Assembly (NCBI GenBank): GCA_937125475.1
Contig: CAKZLL010000368.1
Location: 1-46,949, forward strand
Direction: 5' to 3'
Length of the DNA stretch: 46,949 bases
Source: an uncultured Saprospiraceae bacterium
GTDB lineage: Bacteria > Bacteroidota > Bacteroidia > Chitinophagales > Saprospiraceae
Position numbers and translations under genes: made by a program. Within the stretch, counting starts at the first letter, position 1, and each line of letters opens with the position of its first letter. Shown here piece after piece: positions 26,176-35,422 of the stretch. A model generated the notes under the pieces. It was given only the letters and a program-made list of their open reading frames with translations, was not told the DNA's origin and made no database searches.

Positions 26176-26841
26176 ATGAAACAGCCAATCGCTATGTTGT
26201 TATTCGTTTTGTTTTGTTATTCTATCAGTTTTGGACAAGTAGAAGAAACTCAAAAAACAATGAGTGAAGGAGTAGAAAACTCCTTAAATATTAGAATTCC
26301 AAATGCAAAAGCAAAAACAGTTGAAAAGCTTTGGAAAAAACACATGAAACCTTATAAAGGTAAAACTAAAAGAATTCGTAAGACGAAAGAGATTTTTAGT
26401 GATAATGCTTCAATTCCTCAATTAAGTTCTAATGATGTTGATGTTTACGTCAAGATTGTAGAAGCAGGAGATGAGATTTTATTTTCGGCTTGGTTTGATT
26501 TAGGTGGAGGTTTTTTATCTTCTGAAACACATCCTGATAAATATGGTAGTGCTGAAAAAATGTTATTGCTTTTTGCTTTAGATGTTTCTAAGGTTGTCAT
26601 TAAAAGGGAATTAGACGATGAAGAGGACACACTAAAAAAATATGGTAAACAACTGACTAAGTTAGAAAAACAAAAGGCTAAATTATTAAAAGACATTGAA
26701 AACTATAAAGCCAAAATTAAAGCGGCAGAAGCAGCAGTCGAGCAAAATGAAGCCAATCAAGAAAATAAAAGACAGGATATTGAAAATCAGAAAGCAAAAG
26801 TAGGAACTGTCAAAGGAAAACTTGAAGAGTTAGAATATTAA
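26176..26841 (+). CDS. Secreted protein with C-terminal coiled coil
   Basis: The signal peptide is MKQPIAMLLFVLFCYSISFGQ. Residues about 35-140 form a globular part (SLNIRIPNAKAKTVEKLWKK, VDVYVKIVEAGDEILFSAWF). Residues about 145-221 are a long Lys/Glu/Ala-rich coiled coil (LTKLEKQKAKLLKDIENYK and on). I do not know the family by name, although similar secreted proteins occur in Bacteroidota. A repeat hairpin follows the gene at 26870. A promoter-like pair lies upstream near 25958. Confidence 0.75.
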   Translation: MKQPIAMLLFVLFCYSISFGQVEETQKTMSEGVENSLNIRIPNAKAKTVEKLWKKHMKPYKGKTKRIRKTKEIFSDNASIPQLSSNDVDVYVKIVEAGDEILFSAWFDLGGGFLSSETHPDKYGSAEKMLLLFALDVSKVVIKRELDDEEDTLKKYGKQLTKLEKQKAKLLKDIENYKAKIKAAEAAVEQNEANQENKRQDIENQKAKVGTVKGKLEELEY

Positions 26842-26869
26842 TCATAAAAAATGCTCAAATTATCAAACT

Positions 26870-26902
26870 AAGGATCGGATTTCTTCAAGAGATCTGGTCC
26901 TT
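26870..26902. repeat. AAGGATCGGATCTC hairpin repeat, copy 2
   Basis: AAGGATCGGATTTC and GAGATCTGGTCCTT form an imperfect stem around TTCAA. It shares the 17-nt stretch CAAACTAAGGATCGGAT with copy 1 at 20303-20319. It follows the coiled-coil protein gene and probably acts as a terminator or mRNA 3' end. Confidence 0.7.
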
Positions 26903-26940
26903 AAATATTTTATGAACTTAGTCATTATCAATTTAAAAAT

Positions 26941-28035
26941 ATGGTTGTCCAGCCTACTATTTTATTAGATCAAGTCAGATGTGAACGCAATATTCAGGTA
27001 ATGTCAACGAAGGCAAAAACAGCAAATGTTAGCTTGCGCCCACATTTCAAAACGCATCAATCTTTGGCTATTGGAGAATGGATGCGTCAATATGGCATTC
27101 ATCAAGCAACGGTTTCTTCTTTACAAATGGCGGAATACTTTGCGAATGGCGGTTGGGATGATATTACTGTTGCTTTTCCAATTAATATTTTAGAAATTAA
27201 TCGGATTAATAGTTTAGCGCAGCGCATCACGCTCAATCTTTTGATTTTGTCTAAAGAAACGATTGATTTTCTTGATCAACATCTTTTATCACCTATTCAT
27301 GCTTTTATCAAATTAGATACAGGCTATCATCGGACAGGCGTTCCATTTAATGATTTTGATCAATTAGATGAATTAATTAATAAGATAGAAGTATCTAAAA
27401 ACATTCGATTTAAGGGCTTTTTACATCATGCTGGACATAGTTATGATGCGCGTAATCGTTCGGAAGTTGAAGTTGTTCATCAAGCCTCTTTGACGAATAT
27501 GGAAGTGACCTATCAACAATATTTGACGCGTTTTCCACAAATAGAAATTTCGGTAGGAGATACACCGACTTGCAGTGTCATGAACAGTTTTGGTTGTGCG
27601 ACTGAAATCCGACCTGGCAATTTTGTATTTTACGATTTGATGATGATCCAGATTGGCGTTTGTAATTATAATCAAATAGCCGTTGCTGTTGCTTGCCCTG
27701 TTGTTGCGAAACATCCTGATCGCAATGAAATTGTCATTTATGGCGGAGGCGTTCATTTTTCAAAAGATGTTATTGTTGATAAAGAAGGAAAAAAACTATA
27801 CGGCATTGCAGTTGAAAATGAAGGAGAATTAGGTTGGGGAAAGCCGATTGAAGGCGTTTTCCTGAAAAAGTTATCTCAAGAACATGGAACAATTGTCGCA
27901 CCTAGCGATTTTATAAGAAAAATTAAAGTAGGTGATATTTTAAAAATTTTGCCTGTACATTCTTGTATGACAGCCGATTTGCTCAAGCGTTATTTAACAA
28001 CAGAAGGAAAATGGTTAGAAATGATGCGCTGGTAA
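26941..28035 (+). CDS. D-threonine aldolase/D-serine dehydratase-like PLP enzyme
   Basis: The 364-aa protein has the alanine-racemase-like N-terminal barrel with the PLP lysine in RPHFKTHQ (K37), a GFLHHAGHSYD segment and a GDTPTCS motif. The C-terminal beta domain carries the VHSCMT motif (near 340-345), where His and Cys bind the metal in D-serine dehydratase and D-threonine aldolase. These enzymes deaminate D-serine or split D-threonine into glycine and acetaldehyde. Which substrate applies cannot be told here. The gene stands between a repeat hairpin and a terminator, apparently monocistronic. Confidence 0.85.
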   Translation: MVVQPTILLDQVRCERNIQVMSTKAKTANVSLRPHFKTHQSLAIGEWMRQYGIHQATVSSLQMAEYFANGGWDDITVAFPINILEINRINSLAQRITLNLLILSKETIDFLDQHLLSPIHAFIKLDTGYHRTGVPFNDFDQLDELINKIEVSKNIRFKGFLHHAGHSYDARNRSEVEVVHQASLTNMEVTYQQYLTRFPQIEISVGDTPTCSVMNSFGCATEIRPGNFVFYDLMMIQIGVCNYNQIAVAVACPVVAKHPDRNEIVIYGGGVHFSKDVIVDKEGKKLYGIAVENEGELGWGKPIEGVFLKKLSQEHGTIVAPSDFIRKIKVGDILKILPVHSCMTADLLKRYLTTEGKWLEMMRW

Positions 28036-28053
28036 AAGGATAATTTTCCCAAT

Positions 28054-28092
28054 AAAAAACGATGAACTACAATTAAGTAATTCATCGTTTTT
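28054..28092. terminator. Bidirectional terminator
   Basis: AAAAACGATGAACTA and TAATTCATCGTTTTT form a strong stem with T-rich tails on both strands, lying between two convergent genes (28035 and 28119). Confidence 0.85.
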
Positions 28093-28118
28093 TTATTGCT
28101 ATTATTTTTAATATTGCT

Positions 28119-29441
28119 CTAAAGTGATCTTCTAACACCAGCCGAAAGTGAGACCGCAGAAATTGTATCTTCATGTCTTCCAGAAGTAAAAACGCCTTGT
28201 TTATAATCTCCTTGAACAAAAGCCGTAAAGCCTTTTCCAATAGATCTTTCTGCGCCAATACCACCATTAATTGAAGCATAATGATTACTATTCAATTCGC
28301 CGTTTTTTGCTAATCCTTCATTGAAACTATCAGCAGAAACCCTAGGATCTTGAAATGCATTTGACATAATACCAGAATAATAGTCAATTTCCTGTAAATC
28401 ATTATTCACTTTCATGATAAAATAATTGCTCACTCCAGCAACCATATAGAAATCAGTTTCGCCAACAGAAGCAAAATTGTATTTCAAATTAACAGGTACT
28501 TCAATCGATTTGGCTTGAACATCAAGTACTCTTCGTTTTGTACCATAAGCTGATGGCTCGAAGTCATATTCCATCTGATTTCTCATACTATAAGCTACTC
28601 CTGTTTCAACTCGTAGTGTCTTAGATATTTGATAATCAGCTAATAAACCAACTGTACCGCTAATTTTTTCTTGCTTCTTAGTTACAGGCACTTTCTCAGA
28701 AGTACTAATTCTAAACCAATCGGCTGCTATTAATCCTGATAATCTAAATTTGCTTTTAGGCTTTTGCCCTTTAGCATTATCAGGTGCTGCGGGAATAACA
28801 TCTAATGGAGAAAGATTTTTATTTCTATTTTCCAATAGCTTATAATCCAATGTAGCAATAGCGTTATAATCTATATTTTGCTCTTCTTTTTTAGTTTTAA
28901 CAACTGGAAGAACTTCAAGATTATTGGTATTAATAAGCGATTGATTTTGTTGTATGTTCTGTATTACATTATTCGAATTTCTTGGTAATAATTCCGCTTT
29001 TACGCTTTTCATTACAGGAGCTTGAATAGTTGCAACAGGCATATCGATTAAATTAGACGCTGCTTCTTTTACTTGTTTTTCTTGCACCTTTTTTGGTGGA
29101 AGAACTGGAAACTGTGGCTGTATTTTTTGCTCTTGTTTTCCTTTTTGTTCTTCTTCATAGACGAACGGACTAACAGGCAATTGAGCTGGTGTTTCCATTT
29201 TTTGTGGTACATTACTCGTTGGCAAAGTTGAAATATTGTCGGTTTTGACAAACTGAACGACCGTCCAGATAGCAAAAGCCATTAAAAATATTTCAATGCT
29301 CTTGGCAATGTACAATTTCTGACGCAATGCTGTTGATGTATCTAAATGTTTCTCCATTTCATCCCAGTCGGATGAAGGAGAGGTAGCATCATAATCCCCG
29401 ATTGCGTCCCGTACTAAATCATCAAAGTAATTATTCTCCAT
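28119..29441 (-). CDS. Putative anti-sigma-like membrane protein with C-terminal beta-barrel domain
   Basis: The first ~40 residues (MENNYFDDLVRDAIGDYDATSPSSDWDEME) resemble the cytoplasmic heads found on Bacteroidota sigma-linked proteins. One membrane helix follows (about residues 47-65, SIEIFLMAFAIWTVVQFV), then a ~170-residue Pro/Gln/Lys-rich periplasmic linker. The C-terminal ~210 residues have alternating strands and aromatic ends like an outer-membrane beta barrel (LLADYQISKTLRVETGVAY, DFYMVAGVSNYFIM, GFTAFVQGDYKQGVF). The start codon overlaps the end of the ECF sigma gene by 11 bp, so the two are translationally coupled. I infer an envelope-spanning partner that restrains the sigma factor, but no direct anti-sigma motif is proven. 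Confidence 0.72.
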   Translation of the reverse strand: MENNYFDDLVRDAIGDYDATSPSSDWDEMEKHLDTSTALRQKLYIAKSIEIFLMAFAIWTVVQFVKTDNISTLPTSNVPQKMETPAQLPVSPFVYEEEQKGKQEQKIQPQFPVLPPKKVQEKQVKEAASNLIDMPVATIQAPVMKSVKAELLPRNSNNVIQNIQQNQSLINTNNLEVLPVVKTKKEEQNIDYNAIATLDYKLLENRNKNLSPLDVIPAAPDNAKGQKPKSKFRLSGLIAADWFRISTSEKVPVTKKQEKISGTVGLLADYQISKTLRVETGVAYSMRNQMEYDFEPSAYGTKRRVLDVQAKSIEVPVNLKYNFASVGETDFYMVAGVSNYFIMKVNNDLQEIDYYSGIMSNAFQDPRVSADSFNEGLAKNGELNSNHYASINGGIGAERSIGKGFTAFVQGDYKQGVFTSGRHEDTISAVSLSAGVRRSL

Positions 29442-29994
29442 AGTGGGGATATTTAGAAGAAAGCATCATTTTTAGTTTTGTTCTAGCTTTGACCAAATTT
29501 GATCGTGATGTACTTTCAGAAATTTTCAATTGTTTTGCTATTTCCTTATGCGAATATCCTTCAATTGCATATAAATTGAATACTGCTCGATAAGCTGGCG
29601 ATAATTTTTGAATACACAACATAATCTCTTTAGCACTGCATGTGCTAATTGGATCAACCTCGCCACTGGTTTTATGCTGTACTTGATCTAAATCTTCTGT
29701 TCTTCGTCGTATGCTCTTGCGGTAGAAATCAATAGATGTATTAATCATGATACGACGTACCCAAGCGCCCAAAGATGTCCCAGGCTTATATTTGTGAATA
29801 TTTCTAAACACCTTTATAAAACCCTCGTGTAAAATATCCTTTGCATCGTCCAAATTGTTTGAGTATCGCATACAAACCCCTAGCATCTTACTATGGTAAG
29901 ATTCATAGAGTTGACGTTGCGCCCACTTTTCTTTACGAGTGCAGGCTTGGATTAAGTTACTTTCTTGCTGTTTCAAACTTAGGGCGATATCCAT
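29431..29994 (-). CDS. ECF-type RNA polymerase sigma factor
   Basis: The 187-aa protein has sigma region 2 (about 25-90: NNLDDAKDILHEGFIKVFRN, then AWVRRIMINTSIDFYRK) and region 4 (about 125-175: LSPAYRAVFNLYAIEGYSHK, EIAKQLKISESTSRSNLVKA). Regions 1 and 3 are absent, as in extracytoplasmic-function sigma factors. The gene overlaps the downstream envelope protein gene, which suggests its activity is tied to that protein. The upstream 300 bp must contain its promoter. Confidence 0.93.
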   Translation of the reverse strand: MDIALSLKQQESNLIQACTRKEKWAQRQLYESYHSKMLGVCMRYSNNLDDAKDILHEGFIKVFRNIHKYKPGTSLGAWVRRIMINTSIDFYRKSIRRRTEDLDQVQHKTSGEVDPISTCSAKEIMLCIQKLSPAYRAVFNLYAIEGYSHKEIAKQLKISESTSRSNLVKARTKLKMMLSSKYPHYGE

Positions 29995-30296
29995 CTACGT
30001 TGCTATTAAGGATAACTACTCCAAAAAATATTTCTATTAATTTCTAGATTCTAGATTCTAAAAAATGCACTTAATGCTTAAAAAAATTTGGTTGAAGGTA
30101 GCTGTTCCTGTTTTGAAATAGGTTTCTTGGTTATTAAACGTGCTTTTCTTTCCTTTTGCTGCCAAAATGATGTTAAAATTTTATTATTGTTTTAATCATT
30201 GCGATAATTTAATATCTATTTTTTTGATTACCAATCAGTTATAAATCAATCTAAGTATTAATCAAATGATTTCAATAATCAAAACAATAATAATAC
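29995..30296. other. Intergenic region upstream of the sigma factor gene
   Basis: This ~300-bp gap contains a short direct repeat (TCTAGATTCTAGATTCTA, 30044-30061) and AT-rich sequence. I see no gene, no terminator with a convincing stem and no consensus promoter. Confidence 0.5.
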
Positions 30297-30686
30297 TTAC
30301 TTTTCTTGTATCACAGCGATTAAAGAAATTTCAACATTGACATTCTTAGGTAACGTTTTTACTGCAACTGCTTCACGGGCAGGAGCTGTATCTTCTTTAA
30401 AGTATTTAGCATAAACAGAATTAATAGAGCTATAAAAAACCATATCACTCATAAAAATGCTACATTTTACAACACTCTCAAAAGTTCCTCCAGCCGCAAT
30501 AAGTACTGCTTCTAAATTTTTCATTACTTGTTCCGTTTCAGCAATAATTCCCGAAGTTACTAGCTTATTAGTTGCAGGATCAATTGGAATTTGTCCAGAA
30601 CAATAAAGCATACCATTAGCCAAAACAGCTTGATTATACGGCCCAACTGGATTAGGGGCATTGTCTGTATTAATGATTGTTTTCAT
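30297..30686 (-). CDS. ridA: RidA family reactive intermediate deaminase
   Basis: The start at 30686 (MKTIINTDNAPNPVGPYNQAV) gives 129 aa, the normal RidA length. Signature segments are GPYNQAV, LYCSGQIPIDP, the Arg in TAPAREAVAVKTLPKN and a C-terminal VEISLIAV. RidA hydrolyses the reactive enamine/imine intermediates released by PLP enzymes such as threonine dehydratase, protecting PLP enzymes in the cytosol. It lies leftward of a repeat and 130 bp from the crotonase gene. No threonine dehydratase is adjacent. Confidence 0.93.
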   Translation of the reverse strand: MKTIINTDNAPNPVGPYNQAVLANGMLYCSGQIPIDPATNKLVTSGIIAETEQVMKNLEAVLIAAGGTFESVVKCSIFMSDMVFYSSINSVYAKYFKEDTAPAREAVAVKTLPKNVNVEISLIAVIQEK

Positions 30687-30754
30687 AAAAAATGATCTTA
30701 TATTTTGTTGTTTATAATAAAAATAAGGCAATAAAATCTATAAAATTCACCCCC

Positions 30755-30815
30755 TAATTTTCAATTTTTAATTAAAAAAATGCCAACTCAGGCATTCTCA
30801 ACTCTCAATTAAAAA
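30755..30815. repeat. Dispersed CCTGAGTTGG family repeat
   Basis: On the minus strand it contains GAGAATGCCTGAGTTGGCA flanked by AATTGAGAGTTGA, the core of the family also seen at 12893, 36770, 37011, 37101 and 42541. It lies just beyond the 3' end of the crotonase gene. Confidence 0.7.
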
Positions 30816-30816
30816 C

Positions 30817-31599
30817 CTATTTCCCTTTGAAAGTAGCTCTTCGTTTTTCCATAAATGCGCTTGCGCCTTCTACAAAATCTTCTGTTTCGGCACAAAAACC
30901 AAAACTCTCAACCTCTTTTTGAAAGCCATCTACATTTTTATCATAATATGCGTCTATGCATTCTAGTGTCTGAGCAATGGCAATTGGAGCTTTTCTTGCT
31001 ATTTTTTTAATAATAGCCGTTGCTTTAAGAACTTCTTCGCCATGAGGCACGACATAGTTTGCCAAACCTAAGTGCGCAGCTTCCAACCCTCCGATCATAT
31101 CCGCAGTCAAAAGTAGTTCTGTCGCTTTACTTTTGCCAATCAATCGAATAAGACGTTGCGTTCCACCATAGCCAGGAATAATACCTAAATTCACTTCTGG
31201 TTGACCAAAACGCGCTTTTTCACTTGCTACTCTCAAATGACAAGCCATTGCTAATTCACAACCTCCCCCCAGCGCAAAGCCATTAACAGCCGCAATTACT
31301 ACTTTAGGGAATGTCTCAATTGCTCTAAAAATATCTTGCCCGCGTTTTGACAATGCTTTTGCTGTCTCAGTCGTCAAACCATCAAATTCGCTAATATCTG
31401 CACCAGCTACAAAGGCTCTTTCTCCTGCACCCGTGATAATAATGCCTTTTAATCCTTCGATTTGATGGGCATCCGTTTCAAAAAGCTGTTTTAAATCCGA
31501 AAAAGTCTGTCGATTTAAAGCGTTGAGTGCTTTAGGTCGATTCACTGTAACGGTTAAAATACCGTCATTGAGTTCGGTTAGAAGATTTGTATAATTCAT
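30817..31599 (-). CDS. Enoyl-CoA hydratase/isomerase family protein (crotonase)
   Basis: The 260-aa protein has the full crotonase signature. AFVAGADISEF forms one half of the oxyanion hole, and GFALGGGCELAMAC contributes the other half and E115. PEVNLGIIPGYGGTQRL provides E135. Both catalytic glutamates are present, so a true hydratase acting on short- to medium-chain enoyl-CoA is likely, as in fatty acid or butanoate metabolism. It could also serve the PaaZ-type pathway. It stands alone with no other beta-oxidation gene beside it. Confidence 0.92.
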   Translation of the reverse strand: MNYTNLLTELNDGILTVTVNRPKALNALNRQTFSDLKQLFETDAHQIEGLKGIIITGAGERAFVAGADISEFDGLTTETAKALSKRGQDIFRAIETFPKVVIAAVNGFALGGGCELAMACHLRVASEKARFGQPEVNLGIIPGYGGTQRLIRLIGKSKATELLLTADMIGGLEAAHLGLANYVVPHGEEVLKATAIIKKIARKAPIAIAQTLECIDAYYDKNVDGFQKEVESFGFCAETEDFVEGASAFMEKRRATFKGK

Positions 31600-31636
31600 T
31601 TTAATAAGATATAAATATGGTAATGGTTATTTTTAC

Positions 31637-32389
31637 TTAAATTTTTTCAATGCCTTTGAGCAAAACCCAACCGACTTCGCCATTAGATAATCTAACTTTT
31701 TGCCAATCACCAATAATTTCAATCAATCGGATTTTCGTTCCACTATGCAAAGTTTGTATTGTATTACTGTCTTCGTCCGCGCCATCCTTTAAGTCTATAA
31801 CTGCTTCAATAATCACAGCATCCTGATTTTGATGGATTGCTATATCGCGATTATAACCCAAAATTAGGAATAAAAATCCTAAAAAAGCCATTGCGATTGC
31901 ACTATAAAAACCTCTTTTTTTCTGTTGTCGATCTTTATTTAATAACCAAATGCCAACTCCTCCGACAGATAATAATAGGAGTATAACGCCCAAAATTCCC
32001 CATACAATAGGCTGCATTAAATTATAAGCACCTTTCCAAACAGTAGCGACAACAAACGGCTTGACAGGAACAATATTATCTTTCAATTGATTGTTTGCCA
32101 AATCCAAATTATATCGTAAATCCTTAAAACGAGGCTTTAATAATAAGCCTCGTTCATAATTTAAGATGGATTTGCCTAGTTCGTTGTTTTTATAATAAGC
32201 ATTCCCTAAATTAAAATAAAATGCAGCCGAGTGTTTATTCTGAGTTGCAATTTGTTCATATAAACCAATTGCTTCTGTATAATTTCCTGCTTGATACGCT
32301 TTATTTGCTTTTAAAAATAACGCGTTCACATCTTCGGCTTGAAGCTGAACAGAAAATAAAACTAAGACTAATATTACAAATCGCTTCAC
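31637..32389 (-). CDS. TPR and SH3-domain membrane protein (BatE-like)
   Basis: A signal peptide (MKRFVILVLVLFSVQLQAED) is followed by two or three tetratricopeptide repeats (about 25-105: KANKAYQAGNYTEAIGLYEQ, AAFYFNLGNAYYKNNELGKS). Two hydrophobic helices come next (about 125-150 and 162-178) and then a C-terminal bacterial SH3 domain (GTKIRLIEIIGDWQKVRLSN, VGWVLLKGI). This order matches BatE of the Bat aerotolerance operon in Bacteroidota, but batA-D are not next to it. It would sit in the inner membrane facing the periplasm. Role uncertain. Confidence 0.75.
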   Translation of the reverse strand: MKRFVILVLVLFSVQLQAEDVNALFLKANKAYQAGNYTEAIGLYEQIATQNKHSAAFYFNLGNAYYKNNELGKSILNYERGLLLKPRFKDLRYNLDLANNQLKDNIVPVKPFVVATVWKGAYNLMQPIVWGILGVILLLLSVGGVGIWLLNKDRQQKKRGFYSAIAMAFLGFLFLILGYNRDIAIHQNQDAVIIEAVIDLKDGADEDSNTIQTLHSGTKIRLIEIIGDWQKVRLSNGEVGWVLLKGIEKI

Positions 32390-32429
32390 AGTTATTTTAA
32401 TTTGATTATTCTAGTTATTTACGCATTAT

Positions 32430-34475
32430 TTACGCGCCAATTTTATCCAATACAAAAGCATATTCAAATGCCATTTCTTTAATTCTTTCGTAACGTCCTG
32501 ATGCGCCTCCATGTCCTGCGCCCATGTTCGTTTTCAAGATTAATGTATTGTTATCCGTTTTTAATTCTCGGAGTTTTGCTGCCCATTTTGCTGGTTCCCA
32601 ATATTGAACACGAGGATCATTCAAACCGCCAGTAATCAACATATTCGGATAATCTTTACTTTCTACATTATCGTAAGGCGAATAAGAACGCATATAATCA
32701 AAATACGTTTTGTCATTCGGATTTCCCCATTCTTCATATTCCGTTACTGTCAAAGGAATAGTTTCGTCAAGCATCGTATTAATGACATCCACAAACGGCA
32801 CATCAGCCACAACAACCTTGAATAAATCTGGTCTTTCATTCACAACTGCGCCCATCAATAAACCGCCAGCACTACCACCAGAAATAGCTAATTTTTCAGG
32901 ACTAGTATAGTTTTCTTTGATCAATACTTCTGCGCAAGCTATGAAATCGGTGAATGTATTTTTCTTATTTAAGAATTTTCCATCTTCATACCATTTTCTT
33001 CCCATTTCGCTACCACCTCGAACGTGAGCCATCACAAAAACATATCCTCGATCTATTAAACTTAATCGAATTGTCGAGAAATAAGGATCAAGATTAGAGC
33101 CATAAGAGCCATAACCATACAAATAACAAGGATTTTGACCATCCAAATTTAAGCCTTTTTTATAAGCAATCGAAACAGGAACAGCCGTTCCATCTTTCGC
33201 AGTGGCAAAAATTCGAGTAGTTTCGTAATCTTTTTTATTATAACCGCCTTTTACTTCATAGACTTTTAATTCTGTAAATTCCTGCGTATTCATATCAAAA
33301 TCATAAACCGTTCGAGGCGTGATTAATGACGAATAAGTTAATCGAAGAATGCTTGAATTAAAATCTGGATTGCTGCTTGCCCAATAAGTATAAACCGCTT
33401 CTGGAAATTCTATATCATAAGATTTTCCACTTTCCAAATTGATAATGGTGATCGCTTTTAAACCATTTTTGCGAGAATAAACGACTAAATGATTTTGAAA
33501 AACTTCAATATCACTAATCAAAACAGTATCATCGTGTGCAATAAAAGTTGCCCAATTCTCTTTATTAATATCGTTGGCATCCGCAACCATGACCTTAAAG
33601 TTAAGGGCATTTTCATTAGTTAAGATATAAAACTTACCATTATGATGCTCAATGCTATATTCTACTTTTTGCGTTCTTGCAGCAAAGACTTTAAATTCAC
33701 CTTTAGGATCATTTCCATCTAAATAATGAACTTCGGTCGTCAATTTACTACCCAAATACAAGACAATATATTTCTCATCTTTTGTATTATAAGCCGAAAG
33801 AAAATAACGATCATCCTCTTCCGTATAAATCAACGCATCATCAGCAGAATTTCCTAGTTCGTGTCGGTGCAATTGATATGGACGATGCGCCTCATCAAGC
33901 ATAGAATAAAAGACAGTTTTGTGATCATTCGCCCAAACTAGCGTTCCGCCTGTTCTGAGGATTTGATCTTCTAGCATTTCTCCCGTTTCTAGGTTTTTGA
34001 AGAAAATATCGTAATATTCTGAGCCATCGGTATCCATACCAAAAGCTAATATTTTATGATCAAGACTAACTTCATAAGTCCCTAAACTAAAATATTTTTT
34101 TCCTTCCGCCAGTTCATTACAATTAATTAAAACTTCCTCTGGAGCGTCTAAACTTTCTTTTTTTCGACAATAAATCGGATAATTTTTTCCTTTTTCCGTT
34201 CGAGTATAATAATAGTAAGGTCCATCTTTGATTGGAACAGAAAGGTCCGTTTCGTTAATTCTTCCGACCATTTCTGTATATAATTCCTCTTGAAGCTCCT
34301 TTGTGTGAGCCGTCAAGGTTTTCATATAGTCATTTTCTTCTTTGAGATAAGTTAAAACTTTTTCGTTTTTTCGAGTTTCATCTCTAAGCCAAAAATAATG
34401 ATCCTCCAAAACAACATCATGTACATTTTGAGTATGCAAGATTTTTTCGGCTTGAGGTGTTTGTATATTAGACAT
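32430..34475 (-). CDS. ptrB: Oligopeptidase B (S9 family)
   Basis: The 681-aa protein has an N-terminal beta-propeller (about 70-400) and a C-terminal alpha/beta hydrolase domain. Catalytic residues are visible: Ser535 in ISGGSAGGLLMGA, Asp620 in TGGLNDPRVQYWEPAKW and His655 in GAGHGGASGRYE. The HVRGGSEMGRKWYEDGK segment is typical of oligopeptidase B, which cuts short peptides after basic residues. It has no signal peptide, so it is cytoplasmic. It ends 40 bp upstream of the BatE-like gene on the same strand, so the two may share a transcript. Confidence 0.93.
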   Translation of the reverse strand: MSNIQTPQAEKILHTQNVHDVVLEDHYFWLRDETRKNEKVLTYLKEENDYMKTLTAHTKELQEELYTEMVGRINETDLSVPIKDGPYYYYTRTEKGKNYPIYCRKKESLDAPEEVLINCNELAEGKKYFSLGTYEVSLDHKILAFGMDTDGSEYYDIFFKNLETGEMLEDQILRTGGTLVWANDHKTVFYSMLDEAHRPYQLHRHELGNSADDALIYTEEDDRYFLSAYNTKDEKYIVLYLGSKLTTEVHYLDGNDPKGEFKVFAARTQKVEYSIEHHNGKFYILTNENALNFKVMVADANDINKENWATFIAHDDTVLISDIEVFQNHLVVYSRKNGLKAITIINLESGKSYDIEFPEAVYTYWASSNPDFNSSILRLTYSSLITPRTVYDFDMNTQEFTELKVYEVKGGYNKKDYETTRIFATAKDGTAVPVSIAYKKGLNLDGQNPCYLYGYGSYGSNLDPYFSTIRLSLIDRGYVFVMAHVRGGSEMGRKWYEDGKFLNKKNTFTDFIACAEVLIKENYTSPEKLAISGGSAGGLLMGAVVNERPDLFKVVVADVPFVDVINTMLDETIPLTVTEYEEWGNPNDKTYFDYMRSYSPYDNVESKDYPNMLITGGLNDPRVQYWEPAKWAAKLRELKTDNNTLILKTNMGAGHGGASGRYERIKEMAFEYAFVLDKIGA

Positions 34476-34768
34476 ATTTTATTCGTTGTGTATTTTTAGA
34501 CTTGTTCAGTAATTCGCTTCATGAACCACAGTAGAAAAAAGTCATTTATTAAAAGTCGTTTACAAATTTAAAAAATTAAAACATAGCTCGGACATTCTTG
34601 TTCTCCATTATTCTATAACAAAGACTTGAACGTCCTTGTTACATTATTTATCGGATTATTATAAATATCAATAAATAACACTAATTTTACAATTCAATAC
34701 TACATATACCTTATAATAATAGTATTTTCATAAAAAAAATTAACATTTTTTAATAAATTATCAGCACG

Positions 34769-35194
34769 ATGGCATCTATTGAATTAAAGGAATTGAAAAG
34801 TGAAGATGGAGAAATAATTAGTCCAGCTCTTCCTGATGGCGTAAAAAATTACTTAATTGATATAGACGGTACTGTCACAGAAGATGTACCAAACGAAGAA
34901 CCAGAAAGAATGGCAACTTGTTTACCATTTCCAGATGCTTTAGAGGTGATTAAAGGATGGTATGCAGAAGGTCATATTATTACATTTTTCACTTCAAGAG
35001 TTGAAGAACATCGAGTAGTAACCGAAACTTGGTTAAAAGAACATGGTTTTCCGTATCATGGATTATTAATGTGTAAGCCACGCGGTGGTAATTATCATTG
35101 GATTGATAATCATATCGTTAGAGCGACAAGATATAAAGGCAAATTTACCAATTTGGTAAAGAAACAAGAAGAAATTGAAGTTTTTGAAGATTAA
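34769..35194 (+). CDS. HAD-superfamily phosphatase-like protein
   Basis: The 141-aa protein has the HAD motif I LIDIDGTVTED (about 29-39), motif II FFTSR (about 72-76), a conserved Lys in CKPRGG (about 103) and a C-terminal HWIDNHIVRA acidic motif (about 110-119). It lacks a cap domain. Close relatives are often labelled phosphoheptose isomerase in Bacteroidota, but nothing here looks like a SIS-fold isomerase; a small-molecule or sugar phosphatase is more likely. A hairpin repeat at 35223 follows the gene. Confidence 0.78.
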   Translation: MASIELKELKSEDGEIISPALPDGVKNYLIDIDGTVTEDVPNEEPERMATCLPFPDALEVIKGWYAEGHIITFFTSRVEEHRVVTETWLKEHGFPYHGLLMCKPRGGNYHWIDNHIVRATRYKGKFTNLVKKQEEIEVFED

Positions 35195-35222
35195 AACTTG
35201 TTTAAATTTTAAGATAAAACCT

Positions 35223-35254
35223 AAAGATCCGATCTCTTTGAGAGATCGGATCTT
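35223..35254 (+). terminator. AAGGATCGGATCTC-family hairpin, copy 3, as terminator
   Basis: AAAGATCCGATCTCT and AGAGATCGGATCTTT form a perfect 15-bp stem around a two-base loop (TG). It lies 29 bp after the HAD gene and upstream of rpsF. It belongs to the same hairpin family as 20308 and 26870. Confidence 0.75.
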
Positions 35255-35346
35255 TATCATTTCAACCGAAAAAAACGTAAAAGTCAGAAAATCAATGAAT
35301 TATCTTCTTTTTTTTGATAAAAAAAAGGTTTTTCAAAAAATATTAG

Positions 35347-35354
35347 TATTTTTG
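35347..35354 (+). promoter_or_regulatory. -7 element for the rpsF operon
   Basis: TATTTTTG matches the TAnnTTTG -7 consensus 68 bp upstream of the rpsF start. No TTG lies at the usual 17-23 bp upstream (the nearest is about 30 bp away), so only the -7 box is claimed. Confidence 0.4.
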
Positions 35355-35422
35355 CACTCGCTTTTAGCATTTTATATGCTCTAAAGTCAGTTTTTTATTT
35401 TTAAACGCATAAATACATTGAA

